From contig OZ240251.1 in assembly GCA_965198285.1 (NCBI GenBank), forward strand, positions 1,054,001 to 1,118,000: a DNA stretch of 64,000 nt, written 5' to 3'. Within the stretch, counting starts at the first letter, position 1, and each line of letters starts with the position of its first letter. Under the pieces are notes generated by a model that searched no databases, was not told where the DNA came from, and saw nothing but the letters and a program-made list of their open reading frames with translations. Source of the stretch: UBA11872 sp965198285. Its GTDB lineage: Bacteria > Chloroflexota > UBA11872. This document shows, in pieces, positions 50,965-59,933 of this stretch. Made by a program: the position numbers and the translations under genes.

Positions 50965-52314
50965 ATGTCCGATTCGACGGGCCGGTCTAGCGGGTGCTCG
51001 GTGCGGATCGTGCATGGCGCCGACAAGGTGCGCCGCACGTTGTTGGCGCGGTCGCCGGACCTGGTCACGATCGACGAGTCGGCGGTGCGGGCGGCCTCCC
51101 GAGTCTTTGGCGAGATGCTGACGCCCGTCGCGTTCGTCGAACGTGTGATCCAGGAGGTTCGGGACGAAGGCGACGTGGCGGTGCGTCGCATTGCCAGGGC
51201 GCTGGGTGACCACATCGGTCCGACGTTCGAGATTGCGCCGTCGGAGTTGGCCGAGGCTGGGCGTCAGGTCGATCCGGCGCTGCGAGCCGACATCGAGCTT
51301 GCGGCGGAGCGAATTCGCGGATTTCACGAGCGCGAAATGCCCGCCGGATTCGACATGCCGGACCTCGGGGTCGGTCAGCAGTGGGTTCCGGTGGACCGAG
51401 CCGGACTGCACGTGCCGGGGCAGGCGGCGCCGCTGGTTTCCAGCCTGCTCATGGCCGCGGTGCCGGCTCGCGTGGCCGGCGTGGGCGAAATCGTCGTGAC
51501 AACGCCGGTCCGTTCGGATGGGATTGCGCCGGCGCTGGCGGCGGCGGCGGAGGCGGCCGGTGCGGACCGTGTCCTGGGGCTGGGCGGCTCCCAGGCAATC
51601 GCGGCGCTCGCGCTGGGTACGCAGAGCGTGCCGCGCTGCGACGTGGTGGTCGCTCCCGGCAATGCCTGGGTGATGCTGGCGACGCGGGCGCTCTATGGGG
51701 TGATAGGTGTCGACCTGCTGCCGGGGCCCACCGAGACGCTGGTGATTGCCGACGCCGTGGCGGACGCCGCCGAGGTGGCCGCCGACCTGATTGCGCAGGC
51801 CGAGCACGGCGGTCCCGCCAGTCCGATTGCGCTCACGCCGGATCCAGTGCTTGCGGACGAGGTAGCGCGCGAGGTGAAGGCGCAACTGGCGACGTTGCCG
51901 CGCGCGGAGGTGGCGTGGGACAGCTTCGAGCAACGCGGTGGGGTGGGGGTCGTGGACGACCTGACCCAGGCCGTCGAATTGTCCAACGCCTACGCACCGG
52001 AACATCTGTGCCTGCTGGTGGACGACCCGGAAGCCTTGCTTCCGCTGGTGCGCCACGCCGGCGGCGTATTCCTGGGCAGCGCCTCGCCGGAGGTTCTGGG
52101 CGACTACGTGGCGGGACCCAGCCACATCATGCCCACGGGTGCGACGGCCCGCTTTGCCTCGCCAGTGGGTGTGCGCTCGTTCCTGAAGTCGGTCTCGGTG
52201 GTGCGCCTTTCGGCCGACCGGGCGGCGGCGCTGGCGCCGGTGGCGGCACGTCTGGCGCGGGCCGAGGGTCTGGAAGGGCACGCACGGGCCGCCGAACGTC
52301 GCGCGGGCGCCTGA
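50965..52314 (+). CDS. hisD: Histidinol dehydrogenase
   Basis: The 449-residue protein starts at ATG 50965. It oxidises histidinol to histidine in two NAD-dependent steps with a zinc ion. LGLGGSQAIAALALGT, DVVVAPGNAWV, DLLPGPTETLVIAD, AQAEHGGPASPI and SNAYAPEHLCLLVD, with catalytic Glu-His, are all in order. AGPSHIMPTGATARFASPVGVRSFLKSVSVV matches, in pieces, the C-terminal core. No other his genes except hisB are seen nearby, so the pathway must be split. HisB follows 36 bp downstream. Confidence 0.96.
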   Translation: MSDSTGRSSGCSVRIVHGADKVRRTLLARSPDLVTIDESAVRAASRVFGEMLTPVAFVERVIQEVRDEGDVAVRRIARALGDHIGPTFEIAPSELAEAGRQVDPALRADIELAAERIRGFHEREMPAGFDMPDLGVGQQWVPVDRAGLHVPGQAAPLVSSLLMAAVPARVAGVGEIVVTTPVRSDGIAPALAAAAEAAGADRVLGLGGSQAIAALALGTQSVPRCDVVVAPGNAWVMLATRALYGVIGVDLLPGPTETLVIADAVADAAEVAADLIAQAEHGGPASPIALTPDPVLADEVAREVKAQLATLPRAEVAWDSFEQRGGVGVVDDLTQAVELSNAYAPEHLCLLVDDPEALLPLVRHAGGVFLGSASPEVLGDYVAGPSHIMPTGATARFASPVGVRSFLKSVSVVRLSADRAAALAPVAARLARAEGLEGHARAAERRAGA

Positions 52315-52350
52315 CTACAATGCCGGGACACCCGTCCAATCGAGATTCTC

Positions 52351-52950
52351 ATGGCTGAACGACGCGCCAGCGTCACGCGCACCACCTCTGAGACCGAGGT
52401 CGACGCGACGGTAGCCATCGACGGTGCCGGCGACTTTGGCGGCACGACCGGCATTGGGTTCCTGGATCACATGCTGGCGCAGCTCGCCCGACACGGCCTG
52501 TTCGACATCGAGGTGAAGGCCGCAGGCGACCTGCACATTGACGCGCACCACACCGCCGAGGATGTCGCGATCGTGCTGGGCCGGGCGTTTAGCGACGCGC
52601 TTGGTGACCGACAGGGCATCCAGCGCATGGGCGACGCCACCGTGCCGATGGACGAGGCGCTGGCGCACGTGGCGGTGGATCTGGCCGGGCGCGACTTCTC
52701 CGCCTTTCACGGCGACTTCAGACAGGACCGAATCGGCGGCCTAGAGACCAGCTTGCTGCCGCACATCATCGGGTCGCTGGCACGGCACATGGGCGCGGCC
52801 ATTCACGTCCGTGTGCTGGCGGGCGAGGACGACCACCACAAGGCCGAGGCCGTGTTCAAGGCCCTGGCGCGTGCCCTGGACCAGGCGACGGCGCTCGATC
52901 CGCGCCGCGCCGGCGCGGTGCCCAGTACAAAGGGCACGCTCACCGACTGA
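52351..52950 (+). CDS. hisB: Imidazoleglycerol-phosphate dehydratase
   Basis: The 199-residue protein starts at ATG 52351. TGIGFLDHMLAQLARHG, DAHHTAEDVAIVLG, MDEALAHVAVDL, and EDDHHKAEAVFKALARAL carry the Mn-binding His and Glu residues of the monofunctional dehydratase. It is the typical stand-alone length (about 195-200) with no phosphatase fusion. It dehydrates imidazoleglycerol phosphate in histidine synthesis. Its stop is immediately before the GTG of tlyA. Confidence 0.97.
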   Translation: MAERRASVTRTTSETEVDATVAIDGAGDFGGTTGIGFLDHMLAQLARHGLFDIEVKAAGDLHIDAHHTAEDVAIVLGRAFSDALGDRQGIQRMGDATVPMDEALAHVAVDLAGRDFSAFHGDFRQDRIGGLETSLLPHIIGSLARHMGAAIHVRVLAGEDDHHKAEAVFKALARALDQATALDPRRAGAVPSTKGTLTD

Positions 52951-52951
52951 C

Positions 52952-53761
52952 GTGGGCGATCAGCCCGCCGGTCGCCGGCTGCGGCTCGACCACCTGCTGG
53001 TAGCCCGCGGCCTGGCGCGCAGCCGCAGCGCGGCCCGTCAACTCGTCAGGGACGGCGCGGCCTATGTCGCTGGACGAGTCGAGAAACGCCCGGGGCGGCG
53101 TGTCGGCAACGATGCGCAGGTCGAGCTTCGCGGCCGGTCGATCCAATACGTCAGCCGGGGCGGATGGAAGCTGGCCGCGGCGCTGAAGCATTTTGGGCTT
53201 GCCGTTGAAGGGGCGGCAGCCCTGGACGTGGGCGCCTCGACGGGCGGGTTCACGGACTGCCTGCTGCGCGGCGGGGCCGCGCGCGTGACAGCGGTGGACG
53301 TAGGTCGTGGGCAGCTTGCCTCGAGCCTCAGGGCGGATTCACGGGTCCGTGTGCTGGAGTCCACCGACGCCCGCGACCTGCCAGCTCTTGATCCACCTCC
53401 GGACATTGTGGTTGTCGATGTCGCTTTCATCCGCCTGCGGGACATTCTGCCTGCGGTGCTGGGCGCGACGCCGCACGCTCGCTGGGCATTGGTCTTGCTG
53501 AAGCCGCAGTTCGAGCTACCGGGTCGGCGCGTGCCGCGGGACGGAGTCGTCAAGGACCCGGCCGAGCGAAATTCGGCGCTCTTGAACTTCCTGGCCTGGG
53601 CCAGGCGCAACGGGCTGTGCGTGACCACATCCGCGGCGAGCGAACTGCCGGGCGGGGACGGCAACCGCGAGACATTCGCGCTGCTGCGGCCGCCCTGGCC
53701 GGATCGGGGGCTGCCGGGCAGCGACTATGATGAGGGCGACGGCTATGTAGCGAGTGGCTGA
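52952..53761 (+). CDS. tlyA: TlyA-family rRNA 2'-O-methyltransferase
   Basis: GTG 52952 is chosen since it sits 1 bp after the hisB stop and gives the family N-terminus (RLDHLLVARGLARSRSAARQLV), an S4 RNA-binding domain at about residues 10-70. A longer start inside hisB is not supported. YVSRGGWKLAAAL and DVGASTGGFTDCLL are the linker and SAM motif of the FtsJ-like domain. DIVVVDVAFIRL and VLLKPQFEL follow. TlyA methylates cytidines in 16S and 23S rRNA in mycobacteria. The stop overlaps the nadK start by 1 base. Confidence 0.93.
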   Translation: MGDQPAGRRLRLDHLLVARGLARSRSAARQLVRDGAAYVAGRVEKRPGRRVGNDAQVELRGRSIQYVSRGGWKLAAALKHFGLAVEGAAALDVGASTGGFTDCLLRGGAARVTAVDVGRGQLASSLRADSRVRVLESTDARDLPALDPPPDIVVVDVAFIRLRDILPAVLGATPHARWALVLLKPQFELPGRRVPRDGVVKDPAERNSALLNFLAWARRNGLCVTTSAASELPGGDGNRETFALLRPPWPDRGLPGSDYDEGDGYVASG

Positions 53762-54624
53762 TGCGGGTTGCCCTGCTGTTTCAGCCGCGCATTGCCGCCT
53801 CGGTCGAGCACGCGAACCGCGTTCAACAACGGCTCACGTGCCGTGATCTGGACGCTTGGTGCGTGTCGTCGTGGGAGATCACCGAACGCCCGGCGGATCT
53901 GGCGGGGGCCGATCTGGTCGTCACGTTTGGTGGCGACGGCACCCTGCTCCGGGCCGCGCGCGCCGCCGCCCCGTACGCGGCCACGTGTCTTGGCGTCAAC
54001 TACGGGCGCCTGGGCTTTCTGACCGAATTCACGCCGGACGAGTTCGACAGACGTCTGGACGACGTGCTCGACGGCGGCTACTGGATTGAAGAGCGCGTGT
54101 TGATCGACTGGACGCACCACAACGTAGAGGGCGTTGTTTCCACAGGGCTGGCCGCGGGCGACGTAGTGGTGGGTCGAGGACGAATGGCGCGCGTGGTTGA
54201 AGTGGAGGTGCGCATCAACGGTGTGGTGCTGACCACCTATACCGCGGACGGAGTGATCGTGGCCACGCCCACTGGCACCACGGGATATGTGCAAGCGGCG
54301 GGCGGGCCGGTGCTGCACCCGGAAGTGCGCGACCTCGTGATGACCCCGCTTGTCCCGTTTCTCACGCCGGCGAACTCAATAGTCGTCGGCCATGATGAGC
54401 GCGTGGAACTCACCACGTTCACCACACACGAAGCGACGCTATCCATCGACGGGCAGACGGATCAGTTGCTGACCTCGGGCGACCGCGTCGTTTGCAAGGC
54501 GTCCGAACACCTGGCCCGCTTCGCGAGATTTCGTGAGAGCGACTACTTCTACGCCACGTTGGCCGACAAGCTGCGCTGGCGCGTTCCGCGGGAGATGCCG
54601 CGCCCGGTTCACGGGTCGGGCTAA
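53761..54624 (+). CDS. nadK: NAD kinase
   Basis: The 287-residue protein starts at ATG 53761, sharing one base with the tlyA stop. GGDGT at 57-61 is the ATP/metal motif, GVNYGRLGFLTEF is the conserved NAD loop, and TADGVIVATPTGTTGY is the second nucleotide-binding motif. It phosphorylates NAD to NADP. The tlyA-nadK-recN order is a common conserved block in Gram-positive and Chloroflexota genomes, which supports all three calls. RecN starts 6 bp later. Confidence 0.96.
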   Translation: MRVALLFQPRIAASVEHANRVQQRLTCRDLDAWCVSSWEITERPADLAGADLVVTFGGDGTLLRAARAAAPYAATCLGVNYGRLGFLTEFTPDEFDRRLDDVLDGGYWIEERVLIDWTHHNVEGVVSTGLAAGDVVVGRGRMARVVEVEVRINGVVLTTYTADGVIVATPTGTTGYVQAAGGPVLHPEVRDLVMTPLVPFLTPANSIVVGHDERVELTTFTTHEATLSIDGQTDQLLTSGDRVVCKASEHLARFARFRESDYFYATLADKLRWRVPREMPRPVHGSG

Positions 54625-54630
54625 GCGCGC

Positions 54631-56346
54631 GTGCTCAGGCACGTCAGCGTTCGCGACTTCGCGCTGATCGATGCGGTAGACCTTGCGCTTGAATCTGGAC
54701 TTAACGTTCTTACCGGGGAGACGGGCGCCGGCAAATCGATCCTGATCGACGCGCTGGCGCTGGTGCTGGGGCGTCGGGCGCATCCGGCCGACGTCCGGCC
54801 GGGCACGACCCGCGCGTATGTGGAAGCCGTGTTCGACACGACGTCCGCTCCGGCCGCCGCGGTTCTCGAGGCGTACGGCGTCGAGGCCGACGAGTCGCTA
54901 ATCCTGTCACGCGAAGTTCGGGGCGCCGGCCGTTCGACCGCGCGAATCAACGGGCGTGCCGTGCCGGTGCGCGCCCTGGCGGACCTGGGGCGCCGGTTGG
55001 TTGACGTGCACGGGCCGAGCGAGCACCAGTCGCTCTTTCGCCGTTCGCAGCAGCTCGAGTTTCTGGATCGATTCGCCGGTTTGATGCCGAAGCGTGACGC
55101 CGTGGGCGAGCTGGCGCGCGACTTGCGATTCACCCAACGAGAGATAGATGAGCGCCAACGCGCCACGAGGGAAACCGCGCGCGAGATCGATCTGTTGACC
55201 TTTCAGGTCAATGAGATTGACTCAGCGGGATTGACGGTCGGGGAAGACCAGCGACTGCGGGGCGATCGGATGATCTTGGCCAACGCGGAACGGTTGCGAG
55301 ACCTGGCCAGCCAGACGGCTGCGCGGTTGCAGGGTGAAGCGCAGGACCCGGCGCCCGACATCTTCGGCTCGACTCGGGAGACGGCAGACGAGATGGCGAC
55401 GCTGGACCCCGCCGTGCGTCCCCTGGCTCAGCAAGCCGCTCAACTGCAGGAACTGGCCTCCGACCTGGCGCTCACGTTGCAGTCGTACGCCGAAAACGTG
55501 GAGGCGGACCCGGCGCGTCTACAGCAGATCGACGAGCGTCTGAACCAGATCGAAACGCTGATTCGGAAATACGGCGACACCCCCACGGACGTGATCGCCT
55601 ACGGCGACGACGCGCGGGCCCGGCTGGACGAACTCGATCGCGGGGATGCCCGTATCGAAGCGCTGCGCGACCACGCGGCTCGGTTGCGGGACCGCCTGAC
55701 TCCCGCGGTCGCAACGCTTTCGGCAGAGCGGCGGTGGGCTTCCGGTGAGTTGGCGGACGCCGTGGCTGCCCAGTTGGCCGACCTGAATATGCCGTCCGCC
55801 AAATTTCAGGTCAGTCTGCGTCGGCAGGCCGATGCGGACGGCCTTCCGGTCGAGGGTGAGTCTGAACCGGTCGCCTTCGACGAATCGGGCATCGATCAGG
55901 TCGAGTTCCTGCTCAACGTGAATGTGGGCCAGCCGCTGCGACCGCTGGCCGAGGTGGCGTCCGAAGGCGAACGCTCTCGGATCCTGCTCGGGCTCAAAGT
56001 GGTGCTGGCGAAGGTGGACCAGACGCCTACGCTGGTGTTTGACGAGATCGACGTCGGCGTTGGGCCGAGGGCTGGCGATATCGTGGGACAGAAGCTGTCG
56101 GCGTTGGCCGCGTGGCGTCAGGTGCTCTGCATCACGCACCTGGCCCCGGTGGCGGCGTTCGGCGACACGCACTTCGTGGTGGCGAAATCCGACGCGGAGG
56201 GTGAATCGCGAACCGGTGTCTCACGGGTGGATGGGCGCCGGGTCGTCGAGGAAATTGCGGCCATGAGCGGCGTGTCCACCGCCGCCGGGCGCCGAGTGGC
56301 CCGCGACCTGATGGCCGCGGCCCAGTCGTGGAAGCGCGACGGATGA
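54631..56346 (+). CDS. recN: DNA repair protein RecN
   Basis: The 571-residue protein starts at GTG 54631. LRHVSVRDFALID and GETGAGKSILIDAL (Walker A near 29-36) open an SMC-like ATPase. The hydrophobic coiled-coil middle spans about residues 160-370. ASEGERSRILLGLKVVLAK is the signature region and LVFDEIDVGVGPRAG is Walker B. CITHLAPVAAFGDTHF is the switch His region. It acts early in double-strand break repair. Full family length is about 550-570, so it is intact. Confidence 0.96.
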   Translation: MLRHVSVRDFALIDAVDLALESGLNVLTGETGAGKSILIDALALVLGRRAHPADVRPGTTRAYVEAVFDTTSAPAAAVLEAYGVEADESLILSREVRGAGRSTARINGRAVPVRALADLGRRLVDVHGPSEHQSLFRRSQQLEFLDRFAGLMPKRDAVGELARDLRFTQREIDERQRATRETAREIDLLTFQVNEIDSAGLTVGEDQRLRGDRMILANAERLRDLASQTAARLQGEAQDPAPDIFGSTRETADEMATLDPAVRPLAQQAAQLQELASDLALTLQSYAENVEADPARLQQIDERLNQIETLIRKYGDTPTDVIAYGDDARARLDELDRGDARIEALRDHAARLRDRLTPAVATLSAERRWASGELADAVAAQLADLNMPSAKFQVSLRRQADADGLPVEGESEPVAFDESGIDQVEFLLNVNVGQPLRPLAEVASEGERSRILLGLKVVLAKVDQTPTLVFDEIDVGVGPRAGDIVGQKLSALAAWRQVLCITHLAPVAAFGDTHFVVAKSDAEGESRTGVSRVDGRRVVEEIAAMSGVSTAAGRRVARDLMAAAQSWKRDG

Positions 56347-56498
56347 CTCTTGGAACGGTCCAGGCGCCGGCGTGCCAAACCGAGGCCTGGCGGCGACTGA
56401 CTGGTCCGGTGATAGGCTGCTCGCGCTGTGGGGGCGGCCAGCTGGGTTTCACCCGCACGTTCCGCAGGGGCGCCGCGGGGCCTGGGTAGGCCCGCAGC

Positions 56499-58025
56499 GT
56501 GGTCCCAATGCAAATTGAACTCACGCACCCGTTTACTCGTGGCACTTCGTGGCCGGAGTTTCGGGCCACGGCGTACGGGTCTGACGCGTTTCAGCAACGC
56601 CTCGTTCCTCTGGCTCGCCGTTGGCAGCGTTACCGAACGTTGCAGGCCGCGCCGCGGATTCTGACCTTTGGCTTTGGTGTGGCGCTGCTTCTTGCCGTTG
56701 GTGTTTCGGTGTTGGGCTTGCCGAACCTCGTGGTGGGCTTGACTCTGAGCGCGGCGTTGGCGCCGGTGGTTCTCTTGGCCGCGCGGTCGCAGGTGGCGCC
56801 CTCGCCGCTGGCTGCGGCGCTTGCTTATGACCGGCGGCTGGGGATGTTCGAGCGCTTGTCCACGGCGGTTGCCGGCTCGCAGGCGGACTTGCACATGAAG
56901 GACTTACAGCGGCGCGACGCGCTACGGGCCCTGGCGAATGTCAATGCCGCCTTCGCGTTTCCCTATCGCGTCTCCCGCGGCGAATTGGGAATCCTGGCGG
57001 TTGCCGCAGCGGCCTTGGCCGCCGGCCTGTTGGCCGCGACCGCCGACGTGCTGCCGCGGGTCGGTGGGCGAGCGCCGGCATCGGCGCTGGCGGATGGCCT
57101 GGGAGCCGCGGTCGACGGCTCATCCCCGACGCTGGCGGATCCCGCCGCGCTGGCTCGGCTGGACGAAATTCGCGCTGCCATGGCGGAACTCGAACGCCAG
57201 CGCGATCCCGACGCCGCGCCGGCGGCGCTGGCCGCCGAGGCCGCCGGGGAGGCGCTGCGGCGAACATCCGAGGGACGCCGACTTGGACGCGCGCTCGACA
57301 GCGGTGACTTTCAGGCCGCCGCGGCCGAAGCGCGCGAACTTAGCGGGCAAATTGCAGACATGAACAGCACGCGAATGGACGAGTTGGCGCAAGGACTTCG
57401 GGAAGCCTCGGATCGCGCCGCGGGATTCGATCCGGGTCTGGCGGACCAGTTGCGCACGGCGGCGACGGCGTTGGACCGAGGGCAACTGGCCGACGCCCGC
57501 AGTGCGTTGGAACGGCTGGCCGAGGAGATTGGGACCGTTGGCGGAACGATCGAAGCCGACCGCGGGATCGAAGCCCAACTCGATCAGCTGGCCCGCCAAC
57601 TGGCGGAAGCGGAGGGGGCAGCCCAGGGCGCCATGCCCGGCACGGAGGGGGACTCGCTCGGCGCCGCTTCCGCCGCGGCGGCGGCTGCCGCTGCGCAAGC
57701 CGACGCCGGCGCGCAGGCGGGCACCGGATCGATGGGCGGCGGTGACTCCGTAGCCAGCGGTCGCGCGCTGGACGGCACGTTGGAGACCCTCGCGCCCGAG
57801 CAGCGACTCAACGTCGACGGTCAACTCGAGATCGTCGAAATCAAGCCGACCGAGGAAGGCGCCGAGTTGATCGAGCGACCGGTTCTGGAACTGGGTCCCG
57901 GCGGTTCGTCTGGATTCGAGGCTTCGGCCGGCTACCGCAGGTTCGCTGTCGGGCGGCAGGACGTTGCCCGGAATGTCCCACTGGATATGCTGCCAATGAT
58001 GGATCGTTACTTCGCCGCGCCATGA
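56499..58025 (+). CDS. Coiled-coil membrane protein of the MoxR/DUF58 operon
   Basis: The 508-residue protein starts at GTG 56499, or ATG 56508. Two membrane helices lie at about residues 52-95 (LTFGFGVALLLAVGVSVLG and VVGLTLSAALAPVVLLA), and a third at about 160-185. The intervening AAALAYDRRLGMFERLSTAVAG resembles the YDRRLGLxxRLSTA element seen in some DUF4175-like proteins. The rest is helical and acidic, with a Gly/Ala/Ser-rich low-complexity segment (residues about 385-420). It overlaps moxR by 4 bp (ATGA). Family not firmly identified; a role in the MoxR-VWA complex is the contextual inference. Confidence 0.7.
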   Translation: MVPMQIELTHPFTRGTSWPEFRATAYGSDAFQQRLVPLARRWQRYRTLQAAPRILTFGFGVALLLAVGVSVLGLPNLVVGLTLSAALAPVVLLAARSQVAPSPLAAALAYDRRLGMFERLSTAVAGSQADLHMKDLQRRDALRALANVNAAFAFPYRVSRGELGILAVAAAALAAGLLAATADVLPRVGGRAPASALADGLGAAVDGSSPTLADPAALARLDEIRAAMAELERQRDPDAAPAALAAEAAGEALRRTSEGRRLGRALDSGDFQAAAAEARELSGQIADMNSTRMDELAQGLREASDRAAGFDPGLADQLRTAATALDRGQLADARSALERLAEEIGTVGGTIEADRGIEAQLDQLARQLAEAEGAAQGAMPGTEGDSLGAASAAAAAAAAQADAGAQAGTGSMGGGDSVASGRALDGTLETLAPEQRLNVDGQLEIVEIKPTEEGAELIERPVLELGPGGSSGFEASAGYRRFAVGRQDVARNVPLDMLPMMDRYFAAP

Positions 58026-59035
58026 AACTCGTCGTTGACGGGTCCGAAGCCACGGAACGCCAGGCCCAGGACTTTCGTGACCTGGCCGCCGCCATTATCG
58101 GCGAGGTGGGCAAGTTCATTGTCGGTCAGCGCGAGATTGTGCGAGACACCGTCGTCTGCCTCATCGCCGGCGGCAACGTGCTGATCGAAGGCGTACCGGG
58201 TCTTGGCAAGACGGAGCTCGTGCGCACCCTGGGCCGGGCGATTGATCTGCGCTTCAGTCGCATTCAATTCACGCCCGACCTGATGCCGGCCGACATCACG
58301 GGCACGAACGTGGTGATGGACGGGTCGGACGGGCAGCGCACGTTTCGATTCGAGCCGGGCCCGGTGTTCGCCAACCTGGTCCTCGCCGACGAGATCAACC
58401 GGGCCACGCCAAAGACGCAGGCGGCGCTGCTGGAGGCGATGCAGGAGCGGCAGGTCACCGTGGCACGCGATGTTCACGTGCTGGAGCCGCCGTTCTTCGT
58501 GATGGCGACGCAGAACCCGATCGAAATGGAAGGCACCTATCCGCTGCCGGAGGCTCAGGTCGACCGTTTCATGTTCAAGCTGGTCGTGAATTACCCCACG
58601 GCGGGCGAACTGACCGAGATTCTGGAGCGGACCACCGGGGCGCTCCAGCCCGAAGTGACGCGGGCGGCTACCGGCGAGGATTTGCTGGCGATGGGCGCGT
58701 TTGCCCGGCGTGTGGCCCTGGCCCCGCACGTGGGGAGCTATGTCGTGGACCTCGTCAAGGCCACGCATCCGCACGACCCAGTTGCGCACGATCTGAGTCG
58801 GCAATACGTGCGCTACGGCTGCTCGCCGCGGGCGGCCCAGTCGATGGTGCTGGCCGCCAAGGTCTACGCCATGCTGGACGGGCGCTACAACGTGGGCTTC
58901 GACGACATCCGCGCCGCAGCCCGCCCGGCAATGCGCCATCGTCTCTTGCTGAACTTCGAGGCCGAGGCCGACGGCGTAGCGGCGGAGCACATCCTGGACG
59001 CCATCCTCATGTCAACCCGCCGGGCAGGTGACTAA
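58022..59035 (+). CDS. MoxR-family AAA+ ATPase
   Basis: The 337-residue protein starts at ATG 58022 on an ATGA overlap. GVPGLGKTELVRTL (Walker A at 57-64), LADEINRATPKTQAALLEAMQE (Walker B) and FFVMATQNPIEMEGTYPLPEAQVDRF (sensor region), all in order, identify MoxR. These ATPases act with DUF58 and VWA partners as chaperones for metal-cofactor or envelope proteins. It overlaps the DUF58 gene by 8 bp, so the two are translationally coupled. Confidence 0.95.
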   Translation: MKLVVDGSEATERQAQDFRDLAAAIIGEVGKFIVGQREIVRDTVVCLIAGGNVLIEGVPGLGKTELVRTLGRAIDLRFSRIQFTPDLMPADITGTNVVMDGSDGQRTFRFEPGPVFANLVLADEINRATPKTQAALLEAMQERQVTVARDVHVLEPPFFVMATQNPIEMEGTYPLPEAQVDRFMFKLVVNYPTAGELTEILERTTGALQPEVTRAATGEDLLAMGAFARRVALAPHVGSYVVDLVKATHPHDPVAHDLSRQYVRYGCSPRAAQSMVLAAKVYAMLDGRYNVGFDDIRAAARPAMRHRLLLNFEAEADGVAAEHILDAILMSTRRAGD

Positions 59036-59933
59036 CCGGACGGCTGGTGCGGCCCTGCCGGCGTTTGCGCCGGACGCCACGCTCCGCGCCAAGCTATCGC
59101 ACCTTTCGCTCGTCTCTCAGCGTCCACACGGTCATCTGCACACCGGTGGGCGGCGTAGCCGGGCGACCGGCTCGTCGCTCGAATTCGCGGACCACCGAGC
59201 GTATAGCCCGGGCGACGACTACCGGCAGATCGACTGGAACATCTACGCTAGGACAGACGAGCTATTCGTCAAGGTTCGTGAGTCGGAAGAGACGCTGGTC
59301 GTCCATCTGCTGTTGGACGTGAGCGGCTCGATGGCGTCAGGCTCGCCGGCGAAGTTCGAAACCGCGCGCGCTGTGCTGGCCGCGCTTGGCTGGACGGCGC
59401 TGGCCAGCCGCGACGTCGTTGCGGGAGGCGCCCTGGGTGCTGACCTGGGAGAGACCTTTGCGCCTCGGCAGGGCGAGGCCTACGTCGGCCGCTTACTCGA
59501 GTTTCTGCAACGCCAGCACCCGTCAGGCGAAACCGAGCTCCCGCGCGCCGTTGCTGCCTACAACGCCCGCGCGCTCCCTCACGGCGTTGCCGTCCTGGTT
59601 TCCGACCTACTCGCGCCGGACGCACCGCGCGCAGTTGGCGCCCTCGCCCAACGCGGACATGAACTTACGGTGGTCCACGTGCTTGACGACGAATTCGTCA
59701 ACCCGGTGTTTGCCGATGAGGTCGAGCTCATCGACGCCGAAAGCGGCGGCACACTGGAAGTCCTTGGCGACGTGGAACTCCTGCGCGCCTACCGGCAGGC
59801 CATCGGCGACTGGACCGGCGGCCTGCAGCGGTTCTGTCACCGACGGCACGTCCGCTATGTGCCAATCAGGTCGAACTGGGCGGTGGAAGACATCGTGTTG
59901 CGGCGTCTGCGCGAGCACGGAACGCTGGCGTGA
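59028..59933 (+). CDS. DUF58 (VWA-like) protein
   Basis: The 301-residue protein starts at GTG 59028. SSLEFADHRAYSPGDDYRQIDWNIYART in pieces is the DUF58 core, and VHLLLDVSGSMASGSP is the MIDAS (D-x-S-x-S) of its VWA-like domain. VAVLVSDLLAPDA and VRYVPIRSNWAVEDIVLRRLREHG finish it. It is the MoxR partner in this operon. No membrane segment is obvious. It overlaps the next gene by 4 bp. Confidence 0.92.
   Translation: MTNRTAGAALPAFAPDATLRAKLSHLSLVSQRPHGHLHTGGRRSRATGSSLEFADHRAYSPGDDYRQIDWNIYARTDELFVKVRESEETLVVHLLLDVSGSMASGSPAKFETARAVLAALGWTALASRDVVAGGALGADLGETFAPRQGEAYVGRLLEFLQRQHPSGETELPRAVAAYNARALPHGVAVLVSDLLAPDAPRAVGALAQRGHELTVVHVLDDEFVNPVFADEVELIDAESGGTLEVLGDVELLRAYRQAIGDWTGGLQRFCHRRHVRYVPIRSNWAVEDIVLRRLREHGTLA

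Noticed and set aside
50617..52281. A 554-codon minus-strand frame across dtd and hisD
   Set aside because: It has Arg/His-rich antisense composition and lies over two certain plus-strand genes.
56475..56495. GC-rich near-palindrome before the 56499 gene
   Set aside because: One stem arm has a bulge, no T tract follows, and it lies just upstream of a start codon. GC-rich DNA makes such stems by chance.
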